The notes: generated by a model not told the origin, from the sequence alone. A stretch of 64,000 nucleotides of DNA from Trebonia sp963737285 (GCA_963737285.1 CAVTRT010000002.1:2170001-2234000); one strand, 5' to 3'; shown: positions 32,882 to 43,461, counted from the stretch's first letter. Made by a program: numbers and translations.

Positions 32882-34804
32882 TCAGATCCCCACCTGCTCG
32901 GCGAGCGGTCCGCGCAGGACGCCCGTCATCGCCAGCATGGCCACCAGCGGGCGTAGCACCCGCACCGGGGTGACGCCCCGGGGGTACTTGCTGGTCTTGT
33001 CGACGCCTTCCTGGGCGCCGCCAGTTGGCGACGCGACATGCAAGGTGGCCTTCCGGGAGGCATGGTAAGGCCTAGTCAGCGCGGCGGCATGATGCTGCTC
33101 CAGGTAGGCGTAGACGTCGGCGCTCTCCCTGAGGAACTCGGTCGGGTCAAGCGTCCCGTCTCCCGCGCGTAGCCATCTCGAGATAGGTTCCTCGAACCGT
33201 GCCTTGTCTGCCTTGTTCAGGACAATCGCCGCGCTGACGGGATCCGCCTTCGGCCGCGCTTGCAGGATGTCGAGGACACTGCTGAAGGCGTCATCACCCA
33301 CCTTGCTGGCCCCGATGTGGTCCGGGTCGACGACGAAGAACAGCCCGTCGGCGATCCAGAGGAACTCCTTCGTGCTGTCTCTGCGGACCAGGTCACCGCC
33401 GGAGACGTCGAAGAGGGCCACCACCCGCTCTAGCCCGCTCCCCTGCCGGACGATGAACGCGTCCGTCAGTGTCGTGCTGGCGTCGTCCGGCGTACCAGGG
33501 AGCACCCTGTGGCCGTTGATGAGCGGCTTTACCGACCGCTCCATGAAATCGTGGTGGGTGGCGCGGTCGAGCGGGCTAACCTCTACCCCATAGTCGGACA
33601 GCCTGTTTATCTCGCCGATCATTGCCGCCAGCAGGTGTGTCTTGCCCGACTGGGTCAGGCCCACGAACCCCAGCAGGACCGGATCGCCGAAGCTGCCGTA
33701 CTGGGCCGGCAGGTAGTGGGCGACCGTGGTCACGTCGGTTGACGCGGGGCAGCGCACGTAGGCGCCGTGCGTGAAGCGTGCCCGTTGCGTCGGGTTCAGG
33801 TCCGCCGGGATGTCGATCCGCACGTAGTCGCCATCGCCGGTGGTGGCATCCCAGCGCCAGTAGTCCAGGGCGCTCCAGTTCGAGATCCCGCCTAGGCAGA
33901 TAGGGCACATCACGGCCGGCGCGGCGGGATCAGTCGCCTCCACGCGCGCGGCCTGCTCGCCGAAGTTGGCGGTCACCGTCGCAGTTCCCCCTCGGTGGAC
34001 GTTCCCCGGCTGGATACGGGGCGGCAACGTGAGCAGCAGGCTGATCCGGGCATTGTCGTCAGCCGCCGCTTGCACGCCGCGCTCGGCCAGGGCCTGGTGC
34101 AGTCCGGCCGGGTCATCCGCGAACCTGCGTACCAGGTCAGTCGCCAGTTCCGCGAACCCCTGGTCTGGCGGCAGCCCGGCGGCATCCGCGCGAAACGACA
34201 CCAGCGTGCCTGGCACGTCCCCGTCCCGGCCCGCTCCAGACGCGTAGGTGTGGAAGGAGACGGCCCGGGCATCACCTATCAGCCTGAAGATGGTGACGGC
34301 ACCCCACATGACCGCTTCCGCAAGCCCAGGCTTCGTTCGGGGCATGGCCACGCGCCGTGCCCCCTGGAGCATGTGGGCGAGTACCGGGACGAGCGCCGTG
34401 ACCGCGTCAGCCGAACGCGCTCGCGCCTCGATGACATCGCGGCGGGGACCAGGCGTACCGTCCGCGGCGGGGATCCCGGCGCCGCCGAGGGACCCGGCCC
34501 CGGTGAGCTCGGGAAGCTCCAGTGCGAAGGTTGGGGTTAGCCGCGCCGATGGCCCCACCAGGACAACCGCCTGATCCCATTCAAGAGGTGACCTGGTGCC
34601 AGCCTGCCAGCGGACGAACGCGGCCTGCGAGCCGAAGTCCAGGTAGGCGCTCCCGCGTGGATTGCCCGTTCGGAGCCACGGCTCGAGGAGTCGCTGCCAG
34701 CGGCCGCTGCCCTGCTGATCGACGATCGTGGTGGCCGACTGGGAGATGACCGTGCCGTCACCTTGCGCCCGCGCCCGATAGCTGATGAGGTCGATGCCAC
34801 TCAT
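32882..34804 (-). CDS. TRAFAC-like GTPase with N-terminal accessory and zinc-binding parts
   Basis: Protein of 640 residues. The N-terminal 300 residues form an accessory domain of unknown fold. A zinc-finger-like CPICLGGISNW...VRCP lies near 300-350. The GTPase then shows the P-loop GFVGLTQSGKTHLLAAM (about 378-394), a G3-like LFDVSGGDL and the G4 motif VLNKADKARFE (about 527-537). The NKxD motif indicates GTP specificity. This architecture is like the GTPases of large bacterial conflict operons ('double GTPase' type), though I see only one canonical P-loop. It starts by a 4-base overlap with the repaired pseudokinase. Confidence 0.85.
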   Translation of the reverse strand: MSGIDLISYRARAQGDGTVISQSATTIVDQQGSGRWQRLLEPWLRTGNPRGSAYLDFGSQAAFVRWQAGTRSPLEWDQAVVLVGPSARLTPTFALELPELTGAGSLGGAGIPAADGTPGPRRDVIEARARSADAVTALVPVLAHMLQGARRVAMPRTKPGLAEAVMWGAVTIFRLIGDARAVSFHTYASGAGRDGDVPGTLVSFRADAAGLPPDQGFAELATDLVRRFADDPAGLHQALAERGVQAAADDNARISLLLTLPPRIQPGNVHRGGTATVTANFGEQAARVEATDPAAPAVMCPICLGGISNWSALDYWRWDATTGDGDYVRIDIPADLNPTQRARFTHGAYVRCPASTDVTTVAHYLPAQYGSFGDPVLLGFVGLTQSGKTHLLAAMIGEINRLSDYGVEVSPLDRATHHDFMERSVKPLINGHRVLPGTPDDASTTLTDAFIVRQGSGLERVVALFDVSGGDLVRRDSTKEFLWIADGLFFVVDPDHIGASKVGDDAFSSVLDILQARPKADPVSAAIVLNKADKARFEEPISRWLRAGDGTLDPTEFLRESADVYAYLEQHHAAALTRPYHASRKATLHVASPTGGAQEGVDKTSKYPRGVTPVRVLRPLVAMLAMTGVLRGPLAEQVGI

Positions 34805-35178
34805 CCGGCGCCACCTTGAGGGCCACCCGCCTCTCGCGGGCCGGCGATCCGGGTGATGTCCTCCCAGAAGTCCACAGGGACCCGGGCACCGGGATGCAGG
34901 CGCTCACGGGCGTTGAGAAAGCTCGCCCGTCCCTGGCGCAGCCGCTTGCCGCTGTCTTCCAGGCTGGGCAGCAGATGGCGCCTGCGCAGCCCGCGCTCGA
35001 CGAGATCGCGCGCGGTCGGCCGCCCCTCCGGAGGGGCGAAGACCTTCTCGATCAGGCCGCTGAACATCTGCGTCAAGCCGAGTCCTGTGAGCTCGCTAAT
35101 GTCTTGGAGATCCTTTCCCCGACTGCGCGCGAAGTACAGCAGCCGAACGGCGGGCCACGTGTCGTCCGTCGGGCCCAC
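34801..35178 (-). CDS. Pseudokinase C-lobe (frameshifted part)
   Basis: C-terminal frame of the kinase-like gene starting at 35791. It continues the C-lobe: DDTWPAVRLLYFARSRG corresponds to the region after the activation segment, and PPEGRPTARDLVERGLRR to the end of the fold. A helical tail ending in FWEDITRIAG follows. Read alone it starts at a GTG, but the reading frame is good upstream to about 35200. Skipping one base near 35180-35205 gives a 329-residue protein. The stop overlaps the GTPase start by 4 bases, as expected for an intact operon gene. Confidence 0.7.
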   Translation of the reverse strand: MGPTDDTWPAVRLLYFARSRGKDLQDISELTGLGLTQMFSGLIEKVFAPPEGRPTARDLVERGLRRRHLLPSLEDSGKRLRQGRASFLNARERLHPGARVPVDFWEDITRIAGPREAGGPQGGAG

Positions 35179-35791
35179 GCCCGTAGCACGTGTCCGGCCG
35201 CGATTCCCTCGGTATCCATGCCTGCGATCCCGTCATCGGCGTCCGGGTGCTGCCAAAGGGCGCGCTCCGGCTGAGGTCCGTGATCTGCACCTTGCCCGTA
35301 TCGCTATCCCACAGAACCGTGTCCGGGCTGATCGCGCGATGCGCGATGCCTGCCCCGGCCAGCCAGCACAGCCCGGTCAGCAGGCCGACGAGAAACTGAT
35401 CGAACGCCTCGCCATACAGGTACTGGCCAACTTCACGCACCGGTTCGCCGCGGTCCGGCTCGAAGAGGGCGAACGGCTCGGCTGAAGTCGCCTCGTCGCC
35501 GTAGAGGCAAGCCACCTCAGGGGGGTACCCGCTCCCGCCAGCCATCTGATGGAGCCTGCGCCCTGCGAGGATCTCGTTGTCCAGCCGCAGGTAGCCCTCT
35601 GGCCGCCGGCCTCCGCTCGCTGGCCTGTCCTGCCGCAGCTCAAGCCCGCTCGATGTGCCGTCCTCCAGCCAGACGGTCCGGGCCATCAGGAACTCACCGC
35701 CGGCGAAGTCCACGTCGTCCACTCGCGCGGTGATCTCCTCCTGCTCCCCGGTGGTGGCCCGGCGGAACCGCAGGGTGTCGGCCATTGTCAT
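35096..35791 (-). CDS. Protein-kinase-like pseudokinase, N-lobe and catalytic loop
   Basis: Main frame of a kinase-fold protein. The alpha-C region is LDNEILAGRRLHQMAG. The catalytic loop at about residue 151 reads HRAISPDTVLW, so the catalytic Asp of HRD is Ala and the Asn is Thr. The DFG position is ITDLSRS, and the activation segment ends GSQAWIPRES. The N-lobe strand has LELRQ where VAIK is expected. These changes indicate a pseudokinase, probably a scaffold or allosteric switch. The frame beyond about 35200 is spurious; the C-lobe continues in the previous entry. Confidence 0.75.
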   Translation of the reverse strand: MTMADTLRFRRATTGEQEEITARVDDVDFAGGEFLMARTVWLEDGTSSGLELRQDRPASGGRRPEGYLRLDNEILAGRRLHQMAGGSGYPPEVACLYGDEATSAEPFALFEPDRGEPVREVGQYLYGEAFDQFLVGLLTGLCWLAGAGIAHRAISPDTVLWDSDTGKVQITDLSRSAPFGSTRTPMTGSQAWIPRESRPDTCYGRGPDGRHVARRSAAVLRAQSGKGSPRH

Positions 35792-37683
35792 GGCTCCAGC
35801 GCAGTCGTTGGGTCCCCTGGGGCTTCGTTACTCCAGTGCTGTTCAGCGATTCCGCCGCGCAGCGGGACGAAGCGGAGCACGCCTGCGTACGACCCCGACG
35901 ATGTCCACACCGGCTCGTCGCCGGGCAGGGAGCGCAGCACCTCCCTGGTCAGCCGGGAGGCGAACCGGACCGACAGCGTCGGCGCGTCCACGTCCAGCGC
36001 GTTCAGGTCGGCGGGCGCGCAGAGCTGCCACATCTCATCCCGGGGCGGGTACAGGAGCGCTTCCCGGACGCCCGCCACGTCGTCCTCGATGGCGTAGGGA
36101 CTGTCGCGGGTGCTTTCACTTGCGAAGCCTGGCCGGGCCGTCACGCCGTGCGCCTGCACCAGCCCCGTCCATTCCTCGAGGAGCGCGGCGGCCTTGTCCT
36201 TCGCTACTCGCCGTGCCTCTGGCCCGCTCGCGCTTGGCGAGACCAGCTCGCTGCCGACCACGCACACGACCAGGGCACGCACTATCGGGGCGAGGCTCTC
36301 TGCCAGCCGGGCTAGCCGAGCCGCGCGCGTGCCGTCTCGGCTGCCGTGCGCCCCGCTCGCGAATCCGGTCAGCGCGTTGCTCGCGCCGTCGAGTGCGGCC
36401 TTGGCGCGAACCAGATCGCCGGTGGTCACCGCGGCGGGCGACCATTCCCGGTTCGCGACGCCGACAATAAGGTCAATAAGGTCCCCGGCGGACTTCGCTG
36501 CCCTGTCCAGCCCCAGTTCGTGCCGTGCGTCGGCGGTACTCCCGCGCCGGCGAGGCTTCAGCGAGCCAGACGTGAGGCTCTCGATGAGCGCCGACGGGCA
36601 GCGAGCCTCCGCCTCCTGGCGGTACGCGCCGCTGCCCTTTCGCTCGATCTCGCGCTCGGTCGCGATCAGGCGCTCACCCACCGAGGGAATCGGGTCACCG
36701 CCCTGGACGGCCCGGGCAACCGGCTGGTAGATAGGTGACTGCTCAGCGGCGGACGTGCTGGTCTTCGCGGCTGGCCCGGGCGTCCTGCCGCGCTCGAACT
36801 CAAGGCCAGCATTGCCTATCCGGCTGAGCTGGTTGGGTGTCAGCTCACCGATGCCGCCATCGACGTTGGCGTCCCTGAGCACTTGGTCCACGAGCCCACG
36901 CAGGTCAGCGAGTGCCTGGCCGACCTTAGCAAGCTGCCCTCCCAGGTCGTTGTCCCCGCGGCGTAGCCGGCCGCCGAAGCCGCCTTGCCGCTCTAGGGCG
37001 TGCGCGACCGCTCGGTCCAGCTCGCCGACCCGGCCGTGGTAGCGGTCCAGCGGCCCGGCCTCAGCAAGCCGGGCGCCGCCCGTCCGATCGGGCGTCAGCT
37101 CCGTAAAAGGCCCGTCGAGGCCGGGACCGGGATCACAGACGCGCCGGATGGCGAGGGCGAGGGCACCGGCGAAGGTGGCGGCCTCGTCATCCTCGCCGGC
37201 GAGCCACAAGCCTGGGCTGGCGACCCGGTCCGGCACGCTGTTCAGGAAGGTCTGGTATACCCGGTCGAACATCTCCTCCACGGACAGCAGCCCGATGAGC
37301 GGGTGCTGGTCCACCGTCGTCGGGGTGAAGCCCGGGTGCCTGTTGGCCACCGCGGACTTGGTCACCTTCCAGTTGATGCCGGCCGGGCGGCTCATCCATA
37401 GCACCGGAGCGCCCTGGACGCCGCCGAGGTTGCCCGGAAGCTTCAGCTTTCGCCCGTCCCCTGGACGCGGCCCTATCGTCACGCACATCAGGCTGCCGAC
37501 CCGCTTGGCCGTGTCGATCTGCTGATAGACATCGAGGTGCTCACCGAGCAGGGCGGTGTCATCGAGCACCAGCAGCCGCTGGAGCGAGTCTGGCCCGCCG
37601 CTGTCAATGTCCAGTAGCGCTGTCGTGGCCTGCTTCGCCTCAGCCGCGGACAGGCCAGACAACGACAGGATCACTACGCTCAC
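35788..37683 (-). CDS. Unknown protein coupled to the tubulin-like gene
   Basis: Protein of 631 residues. The N-terminus (VVILSLSGLSAAEAKQATTALL) is a beta-alpha start, and residues 1-200 look alpha/beta with LQRLLVLDDTALLGEH and GLLSVEEMFDRVYQTFLNSV. The middle 200-520 is helical, with many Ala/Arg residues and likely coiled coil. The C-terminal 100 residues are a mixed domain (PTLSVRFASRLTREVLRSL). I recognise no family. The GTG at 37683 overlaps the repaired tubulin stop (GTGA), and its own stop overlaps the pseudokinase start, so it is a core member of the operon. Confidence 0.75.
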   Translation of the reverse strand: MSVVILSLSGLSAAEAKQATTALLDIDSGGPDSLQRLLVLDDTALLGEHLDVYQQIDTAKRVGSLMCVTIGPRPGDGRKLKLPGNLGGVQGAPVLWMSRPAGINWKVTKSAVANRHPGFTPTTVDQHPLIGLLSVEEMFDRVYQTFLNSVPDRVASPGLWLAGEDDEAATFAGALALAIRRVCDPGPGLDGPFTELTPDRTGGARLAEAGPLDRYHGRVGELDRAVAHALERQGGFGGRLRRGDNDLGGQLAKVGQALADLRGLVDQVLRDANVDGGIGELTPNQLSRIGNAGLEFERGRTPGPAAKTSTSAAEQSPIYQPVARAVQGGDPIPSVGERLIATEREIERKGSGAYRQEAEARCPSALIESLTSGSLKPRRRGSTADARHELGLDRAAKSAGDLIDLIVGVANREWSPAAVTTGDLVRAKAALDGASNALTGFASGAHGSRDGTRAARLARLAESLAPIVRALVVCVVGSELVSPSASGPEARRVAKDKAAALLEEWTGLVQAHGVTARPGFASESTRDSPYAIEDDVAGVREALLYPPRDEMWQLCAPADLNALDVDAPTLSVRFASRLTREVLRSLPGDEPVWTSSGSYAGVLRFVPLRGGIAEQHWSNEAPGDPTTALEP

Positions 37684-40600
37684 TCAACGGTCCCGAACTG
37701 CGCGTTCGCAGCCGCCTCGAGCGCGCGGAGGTTCGCCGCCGCGGGCGTGTTTACGTGCTCGAACTCCTGCTCAAGTGCCGCGGGCAAGGTCTGCTCCCAG
37801 AACGCGCGCATCTGCCTCGTCCCCGCCTGCTGGTTGGCCCCTGCCCCTCCAGCATCTTGTCAAGGACCTTGATCTGCGGCTCGGCGAGCTTCGCCACGGC
37901 CGAGTAGAGCGGGTGGGGCGGGCGCATCGCCCCTCGCACGCCGGCTGGCAGCTCCTTGAGCAGTTCCGCGCAGAACCGGCGGTGGATGTCATCGTCGTCC
38001 AGCGCCCACAACTCGTATTCGCGCAGCAGGCTGCCCCAGGAGGATGCCTGCAGGTACGGGACGAGCGGCAGCGTCATAGTCACGCCCCCCTCAAGCCGCA
38101 CGTTGAGCCGCTCCGGCGACTCCTTGGGTCCCATGACGCTGGCCTTGCCGTTCCACAGCGCGCACAGGATCCGGTGCAGGATCTCTACCCGGTTGTGCTC
38201 TCGGGTGGCGAGGTAGCCGTAGTCGTAACCGGTCCGCTGCCGCCAGCGCAGCAGGTCGGTGGGCCGCGGATTGCTCAGCGCGCCCGCCCATAGCCGCAGC
38301 ACGTCGCGGACCTCGTCCACTTCGGTGATGCCCATCGCGGTGCGGAACAAGACGACCGAGATCGACTCGATGTCGGAGTACCGGAAGTCCTCGGCGATCC
38401 GGCGGCCCTGCGGGAGGTTGATCGCGGACTTGAGGTAGTTCTCGATGACCTCGCTCCTGGCACCGGCTGGGTAGGTAATCAGCACCTTCATCGCGCCGCT
38501 GCCCTGCGGAGTGAAGTCGGCGGGCCGTAGCCCGGCGAGCCTGCCGCGGAACGCCTCCACATAGTCCGGGTCGATCGTCGAGTCGCTCACGTGACTGTGC
38601 CCAGCCGCTACGATGAGCAGGTCCTCCAGCTTGGGCAAGATCGGCTGCTCTCCTGGGCTCGCCGTCCGCAGGAAGGACTTGATTCCGATCTTGGCCTGCT
38701 CACGCAGGTAGGAGACGGCCTGCTCGGGCGAGTGCTCGACGCTGATCCGGAACGCCTCCGGCCATGCCTGGGCACCGATCAGCGCTCGCAGTACGACATC
38801 GGCATTGGAGTTCTCCTGGACCGCGTTGGTCTCGGCGAGCTTCTTGCGCAGCCTGCGCATCACCTGGTCGTAGAAGTGCCCCAGCCCGCCCGGGCCGGAC
38901 GGCAGCAGGTAGGAGGCGCCAACGCGCTTGCGGTACAGCTCATCCGAGCGATTCGCGAAGTCGTCCACGTCCGATCGGGCGAAGTCGGCCAGCGCCCTTG
39001 TCAGCCTGGTGATGTCCTGCTGCGCCCGCTCCAGCGGGCGGTTCCACTGCGCGGTGTGGGCGTCCCATGCCTGCGCCCAGACCACCTTCGTCTGCCAGTC
39101 GTACCACGCGTTCTGCTGGTTGCGGGTCGCGGTCGGGATCTCGCCGGCGTACTGGACCTTGCGGAAGCACCTGTCCTTCATCTCCGGGGCTCCCGGCGGC
39201 ACGGGGCCGAACTCCTTGTGCGGTGGCAGCGGCGCGGCCCGGCGCAGCTGCAGCAGGCCCCGGACCCCGCCGCGCTCGATCTCGTCGCGCAGGGCATGGT
39301 GGCCGCTGACGACCCGCTGCAACTTGAAGATGTCCAGCTGCCCGAGCATGTCCGCGGCCGCGCTGTCCGGATTGAAGTGCGCGACGAGCTGCGGGACATC
39401 CTGGCCGAGCTTGGCTCGCAGCGCGTCGATGCCCCGGCTCATCGAGTCACGCCGCATGTTCAGCGCCGCCGTGATCTCCCTGGCCCCGTTGACCGGCGCG
39501 GGCTCGTTGTGCTCGACGCCGTGTCGGGCCAGCACCGGGTGGACACCCGACTTGACCAGGAACTCCTCGATGCCGGACCGGGTCGACTCCAGCCTGCCGT
39601 CGACCGCGGCGATGTGCTGGATCGCCTCCCTCACCAGCCGCGAGCCGACGATCGCGGCCAGCTCATCCACCGGGACAGTCAGCGACGCGACCAGCGCGGT
39701 CGACACACCCCGGCCGCCGATCCCGTTCTCGGCGGCTACCTGCCGGTCCGCCGCCTCGTTGACAAAGCTGTCAGCGAACGACTGGTTGTGGTCCCCGTTC
39801 CGGTCGGTTGTCGACATCTCGGTGCCTACCAGGGACAGCACCAGCGACGCGATCGACCGGTGCATGTCCTCCCGGCTGGCTCCGGCCGGCTTGGCGAACA
39901 GGAACCCGGTCTGCATCGTGCCAGGAACCATAACGACCCGCATGCCGTCTGGGTAGGTGACTGCCACATCCTCGGCGCTATCGGGCCGCCGGTCACCCGC
40001 GCGGTACAGCATGGGGTCAGCATCGGCCCCGTTCTGCTGGTCCACCAGGCGAAACAGGTCGAGCAGCGCCCGGCCCGCGTTAAGCCGGGCGTTCCGCCCT
40101 CCGCCCAGGCCCTCCGGGAACGCCGACGGCATCAGCACGAGCGGGTAGATCTTCACCCGCAGGTCGCCGTTGCGCGACAGTGTGTCCGCGATCAGGTGCA
40201 GGTAATCGTAGAAGATGCCAGCCCCTGTCCCGCCTGCCACCGAGAACGCGACGAAGACGTCCACGCTCTGCGGCGGCTTGCCCTCCAGCGCTCGCAGGTC
40301 CTCGGCCGATCCGGCCAGCTTGCCGACAGCATTGCGGATATCGCGCTCGACCGGTGCGGTGGCACCTTCCAGGAACGTGCCGAACAGGGATGCCCGCCCG
40401 ATCGTGGGGAACTGGCCCGCGCCCCGGTGCAGCGGGTTGACTTTCGGCTCGTCCCGCGACTGCGGCGGGAGCCAGCCCTGGACGACCTCGCTGGCGGCCA
40501 GCCGCAGGCGCAGCGCTAGCTCGGGGTAGCTGACGACGTCCGGGACCAGGCCTGATACGTAGTGGGCGGTCGGCTGGACCGCGGCGGCGTGGTCCGGCGG

Positions 40601-40834
40601 CACCACGCGGCCCGGTAGCCGGTCCAGCTCGGCCTGGTTCATGTCCGCGTAGACGAACTGGATGCACGAGGGGAGCTGGTAAGCCATCATGCTGCCCCCC
40701 TTGCCAGTCTTCTTGATGAAGTCGTGGCCGTCCGGCCCGCAGATCTCCTCGCGCAGCCTCCGTTCCAGCTCAGCACCGATGTCGCAGCCGGTTCCCCCCA
40801 GGCCAACGAACAAGACAGGCTGGTATAGCTTCAT
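37680..40834 (-). CDS. Tubulin-like GTPase (Tubulin_2 type), one apparent missing base near the C-terminus
   Basis: Large tubulin/FtsZ-superfamily protein, about 1051 residues after repair. LYQPVLFVGLGGTGCDIGAELERRL (4-28) is the first nucleotide loop. VFVAFSVAGGTGAGIFYDYLHL (about 193-214) is the GGTG[S/A]G tubulin signature T4 loop. A long helical C-terminal half follows. In the sequence as given, the frame drifts out at about 37845 and stops at 37751 with Arg/Ser-rich nonsense. Adding one base to the GGGG run near 37838-37847 restores a clean end (TRQMRAFWEQTLPAALEQEF...TVE) whose stop overlaps the next GTG by 4 bases. This class is known from uncharacterised bacterial conflict loci. Confidence 0.88.
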
Positions 40835-40866
40835 TTTTCACCCTCTCTTCGGGAGTCTGTTCGCCA

Positions 40867-43461
40867 CTAGAGCCAGTCATCGCGCGGCTGAGGCGGCTCG
40901 GATGGGGGCGTTGCGCCCTGGTCGCTGCCGGGTTCCGGTTGCTGCGCCGATGGCGCCGAGGTCGTGATCGTGGATGCTCCGCTGCCACTCCAGTCGGCTA
41001 CGCCACCGGGGCTTCTTGAGCCGCCCCACTCGTCCGGCGAGGTCGGGTGGGCCGCCCCGATGCGCCCGGCCGAGCCGTTCCACCCATCTGATTCCGACAC
41101 CAGTCCCCTGCCGGAGACCCATTCCGGATGCCTGGTGTCGCGGAAGGACAGCTCCAGGCCGTTGTTCATGCGCAGCCCTGGCCCCCCGACCTCGATCTCG
41201 TACGGCCGCGGGCCGGTCGCCGTCCTCAGCTGGACCTGGCCACGTCCCGCCCTCCTGACCTGATAGATCCCCGCAGTCGCACCCCGCTGCGGGTGGTCAA
41301 GCCACGGGGTGTCCGACGCCTCGTCGTGGATGGTGAAGGGGAACGCCTCGGCCCATTTCCCCCCCGCCTCCAGGTCACGGCCCGCAGGCATCCCGCCGCG
41401 TCGGAGCATGACGACCAGGTGCCGCACGTCCCGGCGGTCCCGGCTACGCTTCCAGGCCGCGAGCCACGCCGCGATGGCCGCCACGATCACCGCGATGATG
41501 GCGACGATGACCCACTTGTACTTGGCGAGGAAGCCCGGTGGCTTCGTGATCGTGAACTCTTCCTGAGCCGTGTTGAGGACCTGTCCGGTCGCGGCGTTGA
41601 CCGCCTTTACCTGGACGAGCGCGACCCCGATCGGGGAGTCCTTGCCGACGGCGATCGTGAACGGCTCGCTCGGCGGGCTCTGCGGCGAGACCGCGAACGC
41701 CCCTGACGGGCTGGTCAGGCTGGCGGTCACGCCGGGAGCGCCGCTGACGCTCGACACCAGCTTCACCCGCTGGGAGGATCCGGTCTTGTTCGTCAGCACG
41801 ACCTGCCCGGCGATCGTGCCGCCCGCCTGCACGCTGGAACCGCCGGTGAACTGCGGGGTCGCGTTGAGTCCCTGTGTCTGTGAGCCAACCCCGACGGTCG
41901 CCGAGACCTGCGTGGCGTACAGGCCGGTGTCCGCGGCGGAGCCGGTGAACGTAAGCGTGGTCGGGCGACTTGGGACGGTGTAGGTGCCTGTCCACTCGCC
42001 GGGCGCTCCGCTAACCGGGGTGACCGGTACATCGACCGTACCGCTCAGCCCGTTGCCAGTGACCGCGACTCCCACCTTCATGCTGGACAGCGTCCCAGCA
42101 TCGGTGATCGGCCCGTTCGGGCCGAGTACATCAAGGGTGACCTTGACCGGCTGGCCGGGCTTCGCGCTCGTCGGGTTGACGGTGGTCAGCGCCCGCACCG
42201 CACCCTGCCAGAACGCGGTGGCCCGCACCAGCTCGCTCGCCATCCCGGCCGGCGCAGTCAGCTGGATATGCCACGTCCCGACGTCGGCCTCGGTGATGTT
42301 GTTAAGGTGCAGCACCTCAACCGCGGCGTCCTGCCCGCTGATGTCGGGGGAGTTGATTACTGACGCCCCGGACGGGGGCTGGAAGGTCACCGACACCTGG
42401 GGGTTGCCCCGGGCCACGCTGATCGCGGCGGCGCTGGCGATCTCGGGGATGCTCACGGACAGCGTCACGCTCTGCCCGCCGCCCAGGCTGCTCTCGTTGA
42501 AGTTCACGCCAGCGCACGACGCATCCGCATAGAGCTGGTCGAGAGCGCTGATCGCGTCATCGGGGTTGTTCACCCAGGTCGCGTGCGGCTGGACGGCGGT
42601 TGCCTTGGTGCCGCAGACCGATGGCGCGGCCTTTGACGCCATGGCGTTCAGGTAGTTGAGTGCCTGCGCCTGGGTAGTGTTCGTCCCGTCGACGTTGCCG
42701 AAGTCGGTGCCGAATCCCAGCGGCCAGAACTGGGCGCCATCAGCCTTGGCGGTGGACAGCTGCTGGTTGATCGCCGTCTGCTCGCCAAGTTGCCAGTTGG
42801 CGCCGTACTGCTGGGTGTCGCGGTGCACGTCAACAGCCCCATCGGTCATCATCAGGACGACCTTGATCGCCCCGGCGGGCGAGGGCGGCGTGGCAGTGCT
42901 GGCCGGGCTAAGGTAGCTCATCGCCTGGCCGAGCGCGGCCGCGTAGTCTGTGTCGTCGCCCTGTGCCTCAGTGCGGCTGTGCAGCTTGTTCACGCAGGTC
43001 GACAGGTATTCCCGGTTCGCCGAGCCACTCTCGGTCGTGGGCACGCAGGCCACGTCGGTCGGGACCTGATCAGGCGCGACATGGTTCACGCCGCCGAAGC
43101 CGATCACGGTGACCCGGCTCGCCGGATTCAGCAGGGACTGCACGATCGTCCCGACGGTTGCCTTCTCGTCAGCGACCTTCTGCGGCGTCTCGCTGCCAGA
43201 CTCATCGACCAGCACCACCAAGTCGAGGACGGCGAGACTCCCCTGCCCCGAGGCCAAGGCGGCCGTCCCGGAAGGCGTCTGGCCGACCCCCACGGCGGCC
43301 GTGGACGCCTGTGCCGGGACCGCCAGGGGCATCGCCGCGAACAGGGCGGCTAGCATCAGGGCCGCGACGGCACCCGCGAGGCGTGCCGCACGCGCCGGGG
43401 CGGTCCCTACCATCGCCCGACCACGACCTCGGACGCCAGCAAAGCGCGATTTACGCTTCAC
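40867..43461 (-). CDS. Secreted, membrane-anchored vWA protein
   Basis: Protein of about 864 residues from the GTG at 43461 (GGGGG seven bases before); the frame is open to 43485. A signal peptide (LAGAVAALMLAALFAAMPLAVPAQA) is followed by a vWA domain with MIDAS DESGSE near 84, DDTDYAAAL and MMTDGAVD. Ig-like beta-sandwiches follow (about 330-640), then a membrane helix WVIVAIIAVIVAAIAAWLAAW near 648-668 and a cytoplasmic beta-domain with a disordered tail. It is type I membrane topology, an extracellular sensor able to signal to the tubulin-like protein encoded 32 bases downstream. Inference only. Confidence 0.88.
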   Translation of the reverse strand: MKRKSRFAGVRGRGRAMVGTAPARAARLAGAVAALMLAALFAAMPLAVPAQASTAAVGVGQTPSGTAALASGQGSLAVLDLVVLVDESGSETPQKVADEKATVGTIVQSLLNPASRVTVIGFGGVNHVAPDQVPTDVACVPTTESGSANREYLSTCVNKLHSRTEAQGDDTDYAAALGQAMSYLSPASTATPPSPAGAIKVVLMMTDGAVDVHRDTQQYGANWQLGEQTAINQQLSTAKADGAQFWPLGFGTDFGNVDGTNTTQAQALNYLNAMASKAAPSVCGTKATAVQPHATWVNNPDDAISALDQLYADASCAGVNFNESSLGGGQSVTLSVSIPEIASAAAISVARGNPQVSVTFQPPSGASVINSPDISGQDAAVEVLHLNNITEADVGTWHIQLTAPAGMASELVRATAFWQGAVRALTTVNPTSAKPGQPVKVTLDVLGPNGPITDAGTLSSMKVGVAVTGNGLSGTVDVPVTPVSGAPGEWTGTYTVPSRPTTLTFTGSAADTGLYATQVSATVGVGSQTQGLNATPQFTGGSSVQAGGTIAGQVVLTNKTGSSQRVKLVSSVSGAPGVTASLTSPSGAFAVSPQSPPSEPFTIAVGKDSPIGVALVQVKAVNAATGQVLNTAQEEFTITKPPGFLAKYKWVIVAIIAVIVAAIAAWLAAWKRSRDRRDVRHLVVMLRRGGMPAGRDLEAGGKWAEAFPFTIHDEASDTPWLDHPQRGATAGIYQVRRAGRGQVQLRTATGPRPYEIEVGGPGLRMNNGLELSFRDTRHPEWVSGRGLVSESDGWNGSAGRIGAAHPTSPDEWGGSRSPGGVADWSGSGASTITTSAPSAQQPEPGSDQGATPPSEPPQPRDDWL

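Noticed and set aside
34801..35791. Active serine/threonine kinase
   Set aside because: HRD and DFG positions are HRA and DLS.
38591..40519. 642-codon plus-strand frame inside the tubulin-like gene
   Set aside because: Mirror-image shadow of a strongly biased minus-strand gene; Arg/Gly/Val/Leu-rich and without domain patterns.
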